A stretch of DNA of 64,000 nucleotides from Nonomuraea indica. GTDB lineage: Bacteria; Actinomycetota; Actinomycetes; Streptosporangiales; Streptosporangiaceae. Both the position numbers and the translations under genes were made by a program. The notes below the pieces were generated by a model. It did not search any database, was not told the origin of the DNA, and saw only the letters and a list, made by a program, of their open reading frames with translations. The stretch lies in NCBI RefSeq assembly GCF_002850745.1, contig NZ_KZ559470.1, positions 1-64,000 of the forward strand, read 5' to 3'. Below are positions 7,986 through 16,108 of this stretch, one piece after another. Position 1 is the first letter of the stretch, and each line of letters begins with the position of its first letter.

Positions 7986-8333
7986 ATGGAGCCGCTGTCC
8001 GTCACCGTCACGACCCGATCCGGGCACGCCGTGGTGCGCCTGCGGGGTGAGATCGACATCGCCACCGCCGACGCGTTCCGGAGCGCTCTCGACAGCGCCG
8101 TCGAGCATCCGGCCGTCTCGTCGCTCGACCTGGACCTGGGCCGGGTGTCGTTCATCGACTGCTCCGGGTTGCGCGTGCTGGTGGGCGTGCGGCGGGCGAT
8201 GGAGGACAAGGGCGGGACCGTCCGCCTGATCCGCCGCTCCCCCGCGGTGGAGCGGCTGCTGACGGCGGCCGGGCTCGACGAGCGGCTGCACGTGCCCGCT
8301 TCCCACGTCAAGGTGCCGGTCCCGGCCGCGTAG
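7986..8333 (+). CDS. STAS-domain anti-sigma factor antagonist
   Basis: 115 aa, essentially one STAS domain: VVRLRGEIDIATADAFRSAL, then DLDLGRVSFIDCSGLRVLVG. Ser60 in DCSGL is the position phosphorylated by anti-sigma kinases in SpoIIAA/RsbV proteins. It would bind and release a partner anti-sigma factor when unphosphorylated. No RsbW-type kinase or sigma gene lies next to it, so the partner is elsewhere. ATG 7986 has a strong GGGAGGA 4-9 nt upstream. The 245 bp before it carry a small GGAGC/GCTCC hairpin and no clear promoter. Confidence 0.88.
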   Translation: MEPLSVTVTTRSGHAVVRLRGEIDIATADAFRSALDSAVEHPAVSSLDLDLGRVSFIDCSGLRVLVGVRRAMEDKGGTVRLIRRSPAVERLLTAAGLDERLHVPASHVKVPVPAA

Positions 8334-8404
8334 CAGGTTCGACGGGCCGTTTTCAGGGGAGTTGTCGTTCACCCTTGAACAGAACAACCCTCGGAGCGGC
8401 CCCC

Positions 8405-9505
8405 ATGACGAATCCCACGGGCACCATCGCGGTCGGAGTGGAGGAGGAGTTCCACATCGTCGACGCCGGCACCCGGCACCTGGTGTCCCGATCCGGCGAC
8501 CTGTTGAAGAGACTGCCGGAGGACCGCTTCACCCAGGAGTTGCTGCGCTCGGCGGTGGAGGCCAACAGCAGGCCGTTCGCCACGTTGGAGGAGCTGGCGC
8601 GCGACCTGACCGGGCTGCGCCGCACGGTGATCGCGGCGGCCGACGAGCTCGGCCTGGGCATCGCGGCGGCGGGCAGCGTGCCGCTCGGCGACATGGACCG
8701 GATGAAGGTCTCCCCCGACCCCCGCTACGAGCAGATGCTGGACGACTACCAGGTGCTGACCCGGGAGCAGCTCATCTGCGGGACGCAGGTGCACGCCGAG
8801 ATCGAGGATCCCGATCTGGCGGTCCTGGTCTCGCACCGGGTGGGACCGTGGCTGTCCCCGCTGCTGGCGCTGAGCGGCAGCTCGCCGTACTGGATGGAGC
8901 AGGACACCGGGTACGCCAGCTACCGCACGCTGGTGTGGCGGCGCTGGCCGACCTCGGGACCGATGAGCAGGTTCGACACCGCCGCCGACTACGAGCAGAT
9001 GGTGAAGGGGCTCGTCAGGTCCGGCGTGATCACCGACCCGGGGATGATCTACTTCGATGTCCGGCCGTCGGCGCACGTCCCCACCGTGGAGCTGCGCATC
9101 TGCGACTCCTGCCCGCTGGTGGACGACATCGTGCTCATCGCCGGGCTGTTCCGGGCGGTGGTGACGCGCGAGCTGGAGGCGGTGCTGCGCGACCGGGAGC
9201 ACGAGGTGCCGCTCGAACCGGTGCGCGCCGCGACCTGGCAGGCCGCCCGCTCCGGGCTGGAGGGCGAACTCGTCGACCCGGACGCGGGCGAGCCCCGGCC
9301 GGCGGCCGAGGTGGTGCGCAGCACGGTGGACGCCCTGCGCCCCTGGCTGGAGGCGGCCGGCGACTGGGACCTGGTCTCGGACCTGGCCGGCGCGGCACTC
9401 GCCCGGGGCAGCTCGGCCGAGCGGCAGCGGCGCGCCCTGGCCCGTGCCGGCCGGATGACCGACGTGGTCGACCTGCTGCTCGCCGAGACCCGCTCCGGGA
9501 CGTAG
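8405..9505 (+). CDS. Carboxylate-amine ligase, YbdK/GCS2 family
   Basis: 366 aa. The start TIAVGVEEEFHIVDAGTRHL is the signature of the glutamate-cysteine ligase type 2 family; further family blocks are ICGTQVHAEIEDPD, LSGSSPYWMEQDTGYASYR, DVRPSAHVPTVELRICDSCP and the C-terminal R-rich helix. Members ligate an amino acid to a carboxylate using ATP; many actinobacterial copies have weak gamma-glutamylcysteine ligase activity. Mycothiol-producing bacteria do not need glutathione, so the true product is uncertain. I chose ATG 8405; TTG 8375 is in frame. It is convergent with the ABC operon with only 7 bp between stops. Confidence 0.87.
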   Translation: MTNPTGTIAVGVEEEFHIVDAGTRHLVSRSGDLLKRLPEDRFTQELLRSAVEANSRPFATLEELARDLTGLRRTVIAAADELGLGIAAAGSVPLGDMDRMKVSPDPRYEQMLDDYQVLTREQLICGTQVHAEIEDPDLAVLVSHRVGPWLSPLLALSGSSPYWMEQDTGYASYRTLVWRRWPTSGPMSRFDTAADYEQMVKGLVRSGVITDPGMIYFDVRPSAHVPTVELRICDSCPLVDDIVLIAGLFRAVVTRELEAVLRDREHEVPLEPVRAATWQAARSGLEGELVDPDAGEPRPAAEVVRSTVDALRPWLEAAGDWDLVSDLAGAALARGSSAERQRRALARAGRMTDVVDLLLAETRSGT

Positions 9506-9512
9506 CCGCCCT

Positions 9513-10274
9513 TCACAGGACGCTCGCCAGGAACGTCCGGGTCCGCTCGTGCCGGGGGCCGGCGAGGACGGCCTCCGGCCGCCCGCTCTCCACGACGACA
9601 CCGTCGGCGAAGAACGTCAGCGTGTCGCCGACCTCGCGCGCGAAGCCGATCTCGTGCGTGACCACGATCATGGTCATCCCGCCGCGCGCCAGCGCCTTCA
9701 TCACCTCCAGCACCTCGTCCACCAGCTCGGGATCGAGTGCCGAGGTCGGCTCGTCGAACAGCATGAGCGCCGGTTCCATCGCCAGGGCCCTGGCGATGGC
9801 CACCCGCTGCTGCTGGCCGCCGGAGAGCTGGTGGGGCCGTTTGTGCGCGTGCGCGGCCAGCCCGACCTGTTCGAGGTGGCGCATGGCGAGCTCCCGCGCC
9901 GCCGCCGGCGTACGGCCGGCCACGTGGATCGGCGCGCAGGCCACGTTCTCCAGCGCCGTCTGGTGGGCGAAGAGGTTGAAGCGCTGGAACACCATCCCGA
10001 TGTTCCTGCGGAAGGCGGCGAACCGCTTCGGCGTCCACGGGTGGTACCTGCCGGCGCCCATCGTGTAGCCGACCTCCTCACCGAGGACCCGCAGGCTCCC
10101 GCCGAGCACGGGTTCGAGCCCGTTGACGCACCGCAGGAAGGTGGACTTGCCGGACCCTGACGGGCCGATGACGCAGCTCACCTCGCCCTGCCGCACGGTG
10201 AAGTCGACCCCGTGGAGCACCTGGGTGTCGCCGTAGCCCATCCGGACGCCGGATGCGGCGACGACCACGCTCAC
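9513..10274 (-). CDS. Polar amino-acid-type ABC transporter, ATP-binding protein
   Basis: 253 aa, soluble. Walker [10 protein letters not shown] (about residues 38-46), Q-loop VFQRFNLF, signature LSGGQQQR, Walker [13 protein letters not shown] and the His switch VTHE are all intact. The [16 protein letters not shown] block is typical of HisP/GlnQ-type amino acid importers. GTG 10274 overlaps the permease stop by 4 bp (GTGA), indicating translational coupling. Last gene of the binding protein, permease and ATPase operon. Confidence 0.93.
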   Translation of the reverse strand: MSVVVAASGVRMGYGDTQVLHGVDFTVRQGEVSCVIGPSGSGKSTFLRCVNGLEPVLGGSLRVLGEEVGYTMGAGRYHPWTPKRFAAFRRNIGMVFQRFNLFAHQTALENVACAPIHVAGRTPAAARELAMRHLEQVGLAAHAHKRPHQLSGGQQQRVAIARALAMEPALMLFDEPTSALDPELVDEVLEVMKALARGGMTMIVVTHEIGFAREVGDTLTFFADGVVVESGRPEAVLAGPRHERTRTFLASVL

Positions 10275-11179
10275 GCGGTCACCTTCGGCAGGAACATGCG
10301 GCCGGTCACGCTCCTGCGGACCAGCCGTACCGCGTCGGAGCCGAACCGGCGTTCCAGCCGGCCCTGCAGGAAGGTGGCGACCGCTGTCATGAGCATGTAC
10401 CACAGGCTTGCCACGATGAGGAGTTCCATGATCAGGTTGTTGGACTTGTAGATCTGGCTGGCATTGGTCATCAGGTCGTGGCCGGCCACCACGTACACCA
10501 GGGACGTCGTCTTCAGCATGGAGATGAACTCGTTGCCGGTGGGCGGGATGATGATCCGCAGCGCCTGGGGCAGCACGATGACGCGCATCCGCCTGGCCGG
10601 GGTCATGCCGAGGGCGTACGCCGCCTCCGTCTGGCCGCGGTCCACGGCCTGGATCCCGGCCCGCACCGTCTCGGCGAAGTAGGCGGCGAGATTCAGCCCG
10701 AGGCCGAGCATGGCCGCGGTGAATCCGGTCATCACCTCGTTGGTGTCCCACTTCACCCCGACGGAGGTGAACGGCACTCTCAGGACCAGCACCGGGAAGA
10801 GGAACGCCAGGTTGTACCAGAAGATGAGCTGGACGAGCAGGGGCGTGCCGCGGAAGAACCAGATGTAGAGCGTGGCCAGCCGGCGCAGCACCGGGTTGTG
10901 CGCCAGCCGCATCACCGCGAGCAGCACTCCAAGCACGAGGCCGATGGCGGTGGCCAGCACCGAGATCTCGAGCGTGACCAGGATCCCCGCCAGGATCTGC
11001 CCGTCGAACAGGTAGCGGCCGACGGCGCTCCAGTCCAGGTTGGGGTTGGTGACGAGAAGCAGGACCAGCCAGCCGAAGACGAGAACCGCGCCGGTGCCCG
11101 CCAGCAGGCGGCCCCAGTGCCGCGGGCGCGCGACCGGGATCGGCCTGCCCTCGGGGCTGATGATGGGTTCCGTACGCAC
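10271..11179 (-). CDS. Polar amino-acid-type ABC transporter, permease
   Basis: 302 aa with a long N-terminal extension, a first helix ([14 protein letters not shown]) and the HEQRO-type permease core: [35 protein letters not shown] and the cytoplasmic EAA loop [23 protein letters not shown] that docks on the ATPase. GTG 11179 is chosen because it lies 5 bp after the binding-protein stop. Imports the same substrate as its neighbours, probably an amino acid or a small amide derivative. Confidence 0.92.
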   Translation of the reverse strand: MRTEPIISPEGRPIPVARPRHWGRLLAGTGAVLVFGWLVLLLVTNPNLDWSAVGRYLFDGQILAGILVTLEISVLATAIGLVLGVLLAVMRLAHNPVLRRLATLYIWFFRGTPLLVQLIFWYNLAFLFPVLVLRVPFTSVGVKWDTNEVMTGFTAAMLGLGLNLAAYFAETVRAGIQAVDRGQTEAAYALGMTPARRMRVIVLPQALRIIIPPTGNEFISMLKTTSLVYVVAGHDLMTNASQIYKSNNLIMELLIVASLWYMLMTAVATFLQGRLERRFGSDAVRLVRRSVTGRMFLPKVTA

Positions 11180-11184
11180 GCCGG

Positions 11185-12147
11185 CTACTTCCCGCCGTTG
11201 ACCACGGCCGACTGCACCGCGAGCTTCTCCAGCGACCACGCCTTGAGGATGGCCCCGTACTCACCGCTCCTGATCAGGGCGTCGAGGGCGCCCCTGACGG
11301 ACGCGACGAGCTCGGTGTTCTCCGGGTTCATGCCGATACCCCACGGGCTCTCGGTGCCGTCGATGGCCAGCGCCTCGACGCCCAGCGCCGGGTCGGCCGC
11401 CTTGTACGCCGCCACGACGTAGTCGGTGATGTTGGCCGTCGCGCGCCCGTTCTTGACCTGGAGGAGCGCCTCCTGGTCGCCGGGGAACTTGAGGATGTCG
11501 ACACCGGCCCTGCCCGCCTTCTCGCAGTCGCCGTCGTAGGTCTCGGCCAGCTCCAGGGAGGTCCCGTTGTCGACCACGGAGACCGTCTTGCCGCACAGGT
11601 CGCCCGGTCCCCGGACGCCGTCCGGGTTCCCGGCCTTGACGAGCATGCCGGCGCCGGCCCGGACGTAGTCGACGAAGGTGACCTTGGCCTGCCGTTCCGG
11701 GGTGTCCGACATCGATGACATGATCATGTCGTACCGGCCGGTGATGACGCCGGGGATCTGGGCGTTGAAGTCCTCGTGGCTGATCACCACCTTGACGCCG
11801 AGCTTCCGCGCGATGGCGCGGGCCAGGGCGGGGTCCAGGCCGATCGGTGTCTTCTTGTCGCCGGCGAAGAGCTCCATGGGCGGGTAGCCCACGGAGGTCG
11901 TGACCTTGAGGCCGTCCGCCTTCACGTCGGCCGGGACCTTGGCGGCGAGGTCCTGGTCCGGGGTGACGGCGTTGATGATCGCGGCCGCCTTGTCGTCGGC
12001 GGGCGCCTGGTCGAGGGCCACGGTGGGCCCGCCCGCCGGGTCCTGGCCGCCGGGACGGGCCTCGGCGGCCCCGTCGTCGAGCGGCTGGGCTCCGCAGGCG
12101 GTCGCCGCCAGCAGCAGGGCGCCGATGGTGATGGTTCGCAGGTTCAT
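11185..12147 (-). CDS. ABC transporter substrate-binding lipoprotein
   Basis: 320 aa. A lipobox LAATAC puts the lipidated Cys at residue 18, so it is anchored outside the membrane. The SBP_bac_3 fold shows in [46 protein letters not shown] and the late [12 protein letters not shown] hinge. There is an unusually long acidic linker of about 55 residues before the fold. It is the first gene of the importer operon and starts 15 bp after the amidohydrolase stop, so the amidohydrolase and the importer are probably one transcript. The ligand may be the amidohydrolase substrate or product. Confidence 0.92.
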   Translation of the reverse strand: MNLRTITIGALLLAATACGAQPLDDGAAEARPGGQDPAGGPTVALDQAPADDKAAAIINAVTPDQDLAAKVPADVKADGLKVTTSVGYPPMELFAGDKKTPIGLDPALARAIARKLGVKVVISHEDFNAQIPGVITGRYDMIMSSMSDTPERQAKVTFVDYVRAGAGMLVKAGNPDGVRGPGDLCGKTVSVVDNGTSLELAETYDGDCEKAGRAGVDILKFPGDQEALLQVKNGRATANITDYVVAAYKAADPALGVEALAIDGTESPWGIGMNPENTELVASVRGALDALIRSGEYGAILKAWSLEKLAVQSAVVNGGK

Positions 12148-12162
12148 GACCGGGTCGTCTCC

Positions 12163-13731
12163 TTAGCTGCGTGCCCAGCGGATCTCGCCGCCGACCACGG
12201 TGGTCAGGACTTCCGTGCGCAGCAGCGCGTCGGGGGCTTCGGCGAAGGGGTCGGTGTCGAGGGCGATGAAGTCCGCGAGCATGCCTTCGGCCAGCACCCC
12301 CTTGCGCCGCTCCTCGCCGGCCGCGTAGGCCGAGCCGAAGGTGTGCGCCCGCAACGCCTCGCCGAAGGTGAGGCGCTGCCCCGGCTGCCAGCCTCCGGGC
12401 GGCCTGCCGTCCGGGCGGGTCCGGGTCACGGCGGCGTGCAGCGCGGCGAAGGGGTTCGGGTGTTCGACGGGCGCGTCGGAGCCGAAGGCCAGCGCGACGC
12501 CCGCGTCCAGCAGGGCGCGCCAGGCGTAGGAGGCCAGGTCGCGGTCGCCGAGCAGGGAGGAGACGAGGTCGAGGTCGCTGGTGCAGTGGACGGGCTGCAT
12601 CGAGGCGACGACGCCCAGTCCGGCCATCCTGGCGATGTCGGCCGGCCGGAGATGCTGCGCGTGCTCGATCCGGTGCCGCAGGCCCGCTCGCCCGCCGGCG
12701 GCCTCGTAGGCGTTGAGCACGAGGTGGTTGGCCTGGTCGCCGATGGCGTGCGTGGCCACCGCGATGCCGGCCGCGCTCGCCGTGCCGATGAGCCTGACCA
12801 GGTCCGGATAGGGGGTCACGGCGATGCCGGCGTTGCCGGGGGCGCCGGCGAACGGCTCGCTCATGTGGCAGGTGTACGAGCCCAGCGCTCCGTCGCCGAA
12901 CAGCTTCACCGGGCCGGTGCGGAACCAGTCGTCACCCTGGCCGGTCCGCCTTCCTTCGGCGATGGCCGCCTCCAGGTGGTCCCGCGGGATCGCCTTGTGC
13001 ACGCGCAGTTTGAGCTCGCCGGCCCGGTGCAGGTCCAGGTAGGCCGCCCGGCAGTCCTCGCCGTCGATGTCGTGCACGCTGGTCAGCCCCAGGGCCAGCA
13101 ACTCCTCCTGGGCCGTCCGGAGCAGGTCGGTCAGGTCTCCGGAGGCCACGAGGTCGCGCAGCGGGTAGGCGGCGGATTCGCGCAGGATGCCGGTCGGTTC
13201 GCCGTCCGCGTCCTTGACGATCTCGCCGCCGACCGGGTCGGGGGTGTCGCGGTCGATGCCCATCACACGCAGGGCCAGGGAGTTGGCCCACGTGGTGTGA
13301 CCGTCGACGCTGGCGAGGGCGACGGGCCGGTCGGGGCAGACGGAGTCGAGGGCGTGCCGGTCGGGCTGCACCGGGCGGTCCCAGGTGTTGCTGTTCCAGC
13401 GGCCGCCGGACAGCCAGGCGCCCGGCTCCAGCCGGGAGGCGTGGCCGGAGATCCGGGCCAGCGCCGCCTCGAGCGACGGGACACCGCGAAGGTCCACCTC
13501 GCTCAGGCCCCGCGCGTAGTTCGCCGTGTGGATGTGGGCGTCGTACAGGCCGGGGATGACCGCCGCTCCGTCGAGGTCCACCACGTCGGCCGATCGTCCC
13601 GCCGCCGCCCGGACCTCGGACTCGTCACCCATGGCCAGCACCGTCTCCCCTTGGACGGCGAGCGCTCGCACGGGTGGTTTCGCGCCGTCTCCGGAGTGAA
13701 TAACGGCATTGCGAAATATACGGATTGTCAT
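12163..13731 (-). CDS. YtcJ-like metal-dependent amidohydrolase
   Basis: 522 aa. The TIM-barrel amidohydrolase signatures are complete: PGLYDAHIH (metal HxH), VDGHTTWANS, GEPTGILRE, VKLFGDGALGSYT, THAIGDQANH, HRIEHAQH and FGSDAPVE with the terminal catalytic Asp. This is the N-substituted formamide deformylase / YtcJ subgroup, which hydrolyses amides or formamides; the natural substrate is rarely known. ATG 13731 has a weak GAGG RBS. It heads the operon with the ABC importer and is divergent from the LysR gene, suggesting an inducible uptake-and-hydrolysis pathway. Confidence 0.9.
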   Translation of the reverse strand: MTIRIFRNAVIHSGDGAKPPVRALAVQGETVLAMGDESEVRAAAGRSADVVDLDGAAVIPGLYDAHIHTANYARGLSEVDLRGVPSLEAALARISGHASRLEPGAWLSGGRWNSNTWDRPVQPDRHALDSVCPDRPVALASVDGHTTWANSLALRVMGIDRDTPDPVGGEIVKDADGEPTGILRESAAYPLRDLVASGDLTDLLRTAQEELLALGLTSVHDIDGEDCRAAYLDLHRAGELKLRVHKAIPRDHLEAAIAEGRRTGQGDDWFRTGPVKLFGDGALGSYTCHMSEPFAGAPGNAGIAVTPYPDLVRLIGTASAAGIAVATHAIGDQANHLVLNAYEAAGGRAGLRHRIEHAQHLRPADIARMAGLGVVASMQPVHCTSDLDLVSSLLGDRDLASYAWRALLDAGVALAFGSDAPVEHPNPFAALHAAVTRTRPDGRPPGGWQPGQRLTFGEALRAHTFGSAYAAGEERRKGVLAEGMLADFIALDTDPFAEAPDALLRTEVLTTVVGGEIRWARS

Positions 13732-13837
13732 GGAACCTCGGGCTTGGTGAGAAGTTCCCCACACTGTAAGAGCGGCGCATTAGCGTCCGAAAGAGCATAA
13801 AGACGACATTCAGCGCGGCTGAGGATAAGGAACGCTG

Positions 13838-14746
13838 ATGGTGAAACCCGAGCATCTGCGCACGCTGCGTGAGGTGGTCAACCGTGGATCGTTCGCCGCC
13901 GCCGCCAACCGCCTCGGCTACACCCCCTCGGCCGTGTCGCAGCAGATGACCGCGCTGGAGCGGGAGCTCGGGGTGAGCCTGTTCATCCGGTCGGCCCACA
14001 GCGTCCTGCCCACCAACGCGGCCGAGGTGATGGCCAGGCACGCCGCCACTGTCCTGGGCGACCTCGACCGGCTGGTGGCCGCCGTACGGGAGACGCACCG
14101 CGACACCCGACGGCAGCTGCGGCTGGGCGCGTTCTCCAGCTTCGTCCTGCACCGGATCGCCCCGGTCCTGCGGCAGCTGCCTCCCGACGACAGGGCGTGC
14201 TTCCGGTTGTCGGTCGGAGAGCCGTCCCAGCTCATCCCGCACCTCGGCGCCGGCGGCGAGATGGACGCCGCGATCGTCTACCGCGTGGGCGACGCCGGGC
14301 TGTCGTGGCCTTCGTCGGTGGAGCAGCGCTGGATCGCCGAGGACCCGTTCAAGGTCGTCCTGCCCCGCTCGTGGCCCGGCCTCGCCCCCTACCGCGCCGA
14401 GCAACTGGCGGACCTGCCGTGGGTGGTGCACCACCCCGCCAGCAGCGACGCGTCCTTCTTCGACGGACTGTTCGCACGCTGGGGGCTGCACCCGCGCGTC
14501 GTCGGCTACTCCGACGACTTCAACGCCACGCTCGCCATGGTGGCGGCGGGCATGGGCGCGGCGCTCATCCCCGAGCTGGCCCTGCCGGCGCACGATCCCG
14601 GCATCGTCGTCGCCGACGTCCCGTGGCTCCGCACCAGCCGCAGCATCTTCGCCCTCGTCCGCCCGGACCGGGAGACCGCCCGGCTGAGCGCCTTCCTGGA
14701 CTCGTTGCACCGTCCGGACGCCGACGCCGAACGCGGTGACGGATGA
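13838..14746 (+). CDS. LysR-family transcriptional regulator
   Basis: 302 aa. The winged HTH is at residues 3-62 (HLRTLREVVNRGSFAAAANR, GYTPSAVSQQMTALERELG); residues 90-295 form the periplasmic-binding-like effector domain. It is divergent from the amidohydrolase/importer operon across 106 bp and overlaps the MFS gene by 4 bp (ATGA), so it probably activates both. The intergenic region is AT-richer than average and contains T-N11-A-like stretches, but I cannot point to one certain operator. Confidence 0.92.
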   Translation: MVKPEHLRTLREVVNRGSFAAAANRLGYTPSAVSQQMTALERELGVSLFIRSAHSVLPTNAAEVMARHAATVLGDLDRLVAAVRETHRDTRRQLRLGAFSSFVLHRIAPVLRQLPPDDRACFRLSVGEPSQLIPHLGAGGEMDAAIVYRVGDAGLSWPSSVEQRWIAEDPFKVVLPRSWPGLAPYRAEQLADLPWVVHHPASSDASFFDGLFARWGLHPRVVGYSDDFNATLAMVAAGMGAALIPELALPAHDPGIVVADVPWLRTSRSIFALVRPDRETARLSAFLDSLHRPDADAERGDG

Positions 14747-15939
14747 GCCGGGCAGGACGAGCGTCGCCGCCCGGCGGCGGGTGGCGCGGGGGCGGCACCG
14801 CCGTGCTCCTGGCGCACGCCGTGGGCACGCAGGCGCTCACGTTCGTGCTGCGGCCCGTCATGTCGTACCGGGCGATCGAGCTGGACGTCCCGACGGCCTG
14901 GCTCGGCGTGCTGGGCGCCGCCTTCGCGATCGCGCCGCTCGCGCTGGCCATCCCCGCCGGGCACGGCGCCGACCGCTACGGCGAACGGCGGATGGCCGTG
15001 GCCGGCGCCGTGCTGTTCGCCGCGGCGAGCGTCACCTTCGTCGTGGCGGGGCAGAGCGTGGCGGGGCTGGTCCTCGCCGGCGTGCTGCTCGGCACCGGAC
15101 ACCTCGGCTGCGTCATCGCCCAGCAGGCGCTGGTCGCCAACACCACCCCGCGGGGCGGCTACGACGCCGCCTTCGGCCGCTACACCTTCGCCGCGTCCCT
15201 GGGGCAGGCCGCGGGGCCGGGCCTGATCGCCGCGTTCGGCGGCGGGCAGGCCATCCCCGACACCGGGGGCGTGTTCCGGTGGAGCTGCCTGCTGGGCGTG
15301 ATGCTGCTCGCCCTGTCGGCGTTCCTGCCGAGCAGCCCGCGCAGGAGCGCGCAGGACGGCGGCGGAGAGGTGGGGCTGCGCGCCCTGCTGCGGCTGCCGG
15401 GTCTCGGCCGGGCCCTGGTGACGAGCTGCGTCGTGCTGGCGGCGCTGGACGTCACGATCGTCTACCTGCCGGCGCTGGGCGCCGAACGGGGGCTGGCCTC
15501 GGGCACCGTGGGCCTGCTGCTCGTCGTGCGCGGGGTGGCGTCCATGGTGTCGCGGTTCTTCCTCGGCCGGCTGTCCCACGCCGTCGGCCGGCGCAGGCTC
15601 CTGGTGGGCAGCACGACGGGGGCGGCGCTGGGACTGCTGCTCGTGCCGCTGCCGTGGCCGTTGTGGGTGCTGGCGGCGCTGCTGCTGGTGGTCGGGTTCG
15701 GGCTCGGGGTGGGGCAGCCGCTCACCATGTCGTGGCTGGCCGAGGCCGCGCCGCCGGGGTTGCGCGGGCGGGCCATGTCGCTGCGGCTCGTCGGCAACCG
15801 CACCGGCCAGGTGCTCATCCCGAGCGCCGCCGGGCTGGTCGCGGCCGGGCTGGGAGCCGCCGGGGTGCTGTGGGTGACGGCGCTCGGGCTCGGCTGCGTG
15901 AGCGCCGCCGCACGCGGGCTCCCTGCGGACCGGGGCTGA
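14743..15939 (+). CDS. MFS transporter
   Basis: 398 aa with about 12 hydrophobic helices in two halves. The motif after helix 2 (PAGHGADRYGERRMAVAG) is the MFS motif A loop G-x-x-x-D-R-x-G-x-R. Start ATG 14743 overlaps the LysR stop. Translationally coupled to the regulator, it is probably an efflux or uptake partner of the amidohydrolase pathway. The substrate is unknown. Confidence 0.9.
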   Translation: MSRAGRASPPGGGWRGGGTAVLLAHAVGTQALTFVLRPVMSYRAIELDVPTAWLGVLGAAFAIAPLALAIPAGHGADRYGERRMAVAGAVLFAAASVTFVVAGQSVAGLVLAGVLLGTGHLGCVIAQQALVANTTPRGGYDAAFGRYTFAASLGQAAGPGLIAAFGGGQAIPDTGGVFRWSCLLGVMLLALSAFLPSSPRRSAQDGGGEVGLRALLRLPGLGRALVTSCVVLAALDVTIVYLPALGAERGLASGTVGLLLVVRGVASMVSRFFLGRLSHAVGRRRLLVGSTTGAALGLLLVPLPWPLWVLAALLLVVGFGLGVGQPLTMSWLAEAAPPGLRGRAMSLRLVGNRTGQVLIPSAAGLVAAGLGAAGVLWVTALGLGCVSAAARGLPADRG

Positions 15940-15966
15940 CCGTACGCGGGCCGAATGCCCCGCCGT

Positions 15967-15992
15967 GCGAGCCGCTCGTACGAACGGCTCGC
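15967..15992. terminator. Hairpin between convergent MFS and serine hydrolase genes
   Basis: GCGAGCCG (15967-15974) pairs exactly with CGGCTCGC (15985-15992) around a 10-nt loop. It lies in the 169-bp gap between converging genes, so it most likely terminates the MFS transcript. Confidence 0.55.
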
Positions 15993-15994
15993 AT

Positions 15995-16087
15995 GGCGGG
16001 CAAGGTGCGAGAGCGAGTGCGGTCGCACGGCTCGCACGGCGGGCAAGGTGCGAGAGCGAGTGCGGTCGCACGGCGGGCAAGGTGCGG
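15995..16087. repeat. Short tandem direct repeat in convergent intergenic gap
   Basis: The unit GGCGGGCAAGGTGCGAGAGC plus 14 further bases (GAGTGCGGTCGCAC) starts at 15995 and 16038 (43-bp period), and a third partial copy starts at 16072. The CGGCTCGCAC connector echoes the adjacent hairpin arm. The array is non-coding and probably arose by slippage. Confidence 0.65.
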
Positions 16088-16108
16088 TGGCCCGGCTCGG
16101 ACGGCGGG

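Noticed and set aside
11776..13800. Long plus-strand frame antisense to the amidohydrolase and binding protein
   Set aside because: It is a GC-rich shadow of two well-supported minus-strand genes, with Arg/Gly/Val-biased composition, no motif and no RBS.
15967..16087. Integron attC or IS end
   Set aside because: The hairpin is short and lies between converging genes with slippage-type direct repeats; there is no integrase, transposase or target duplication.
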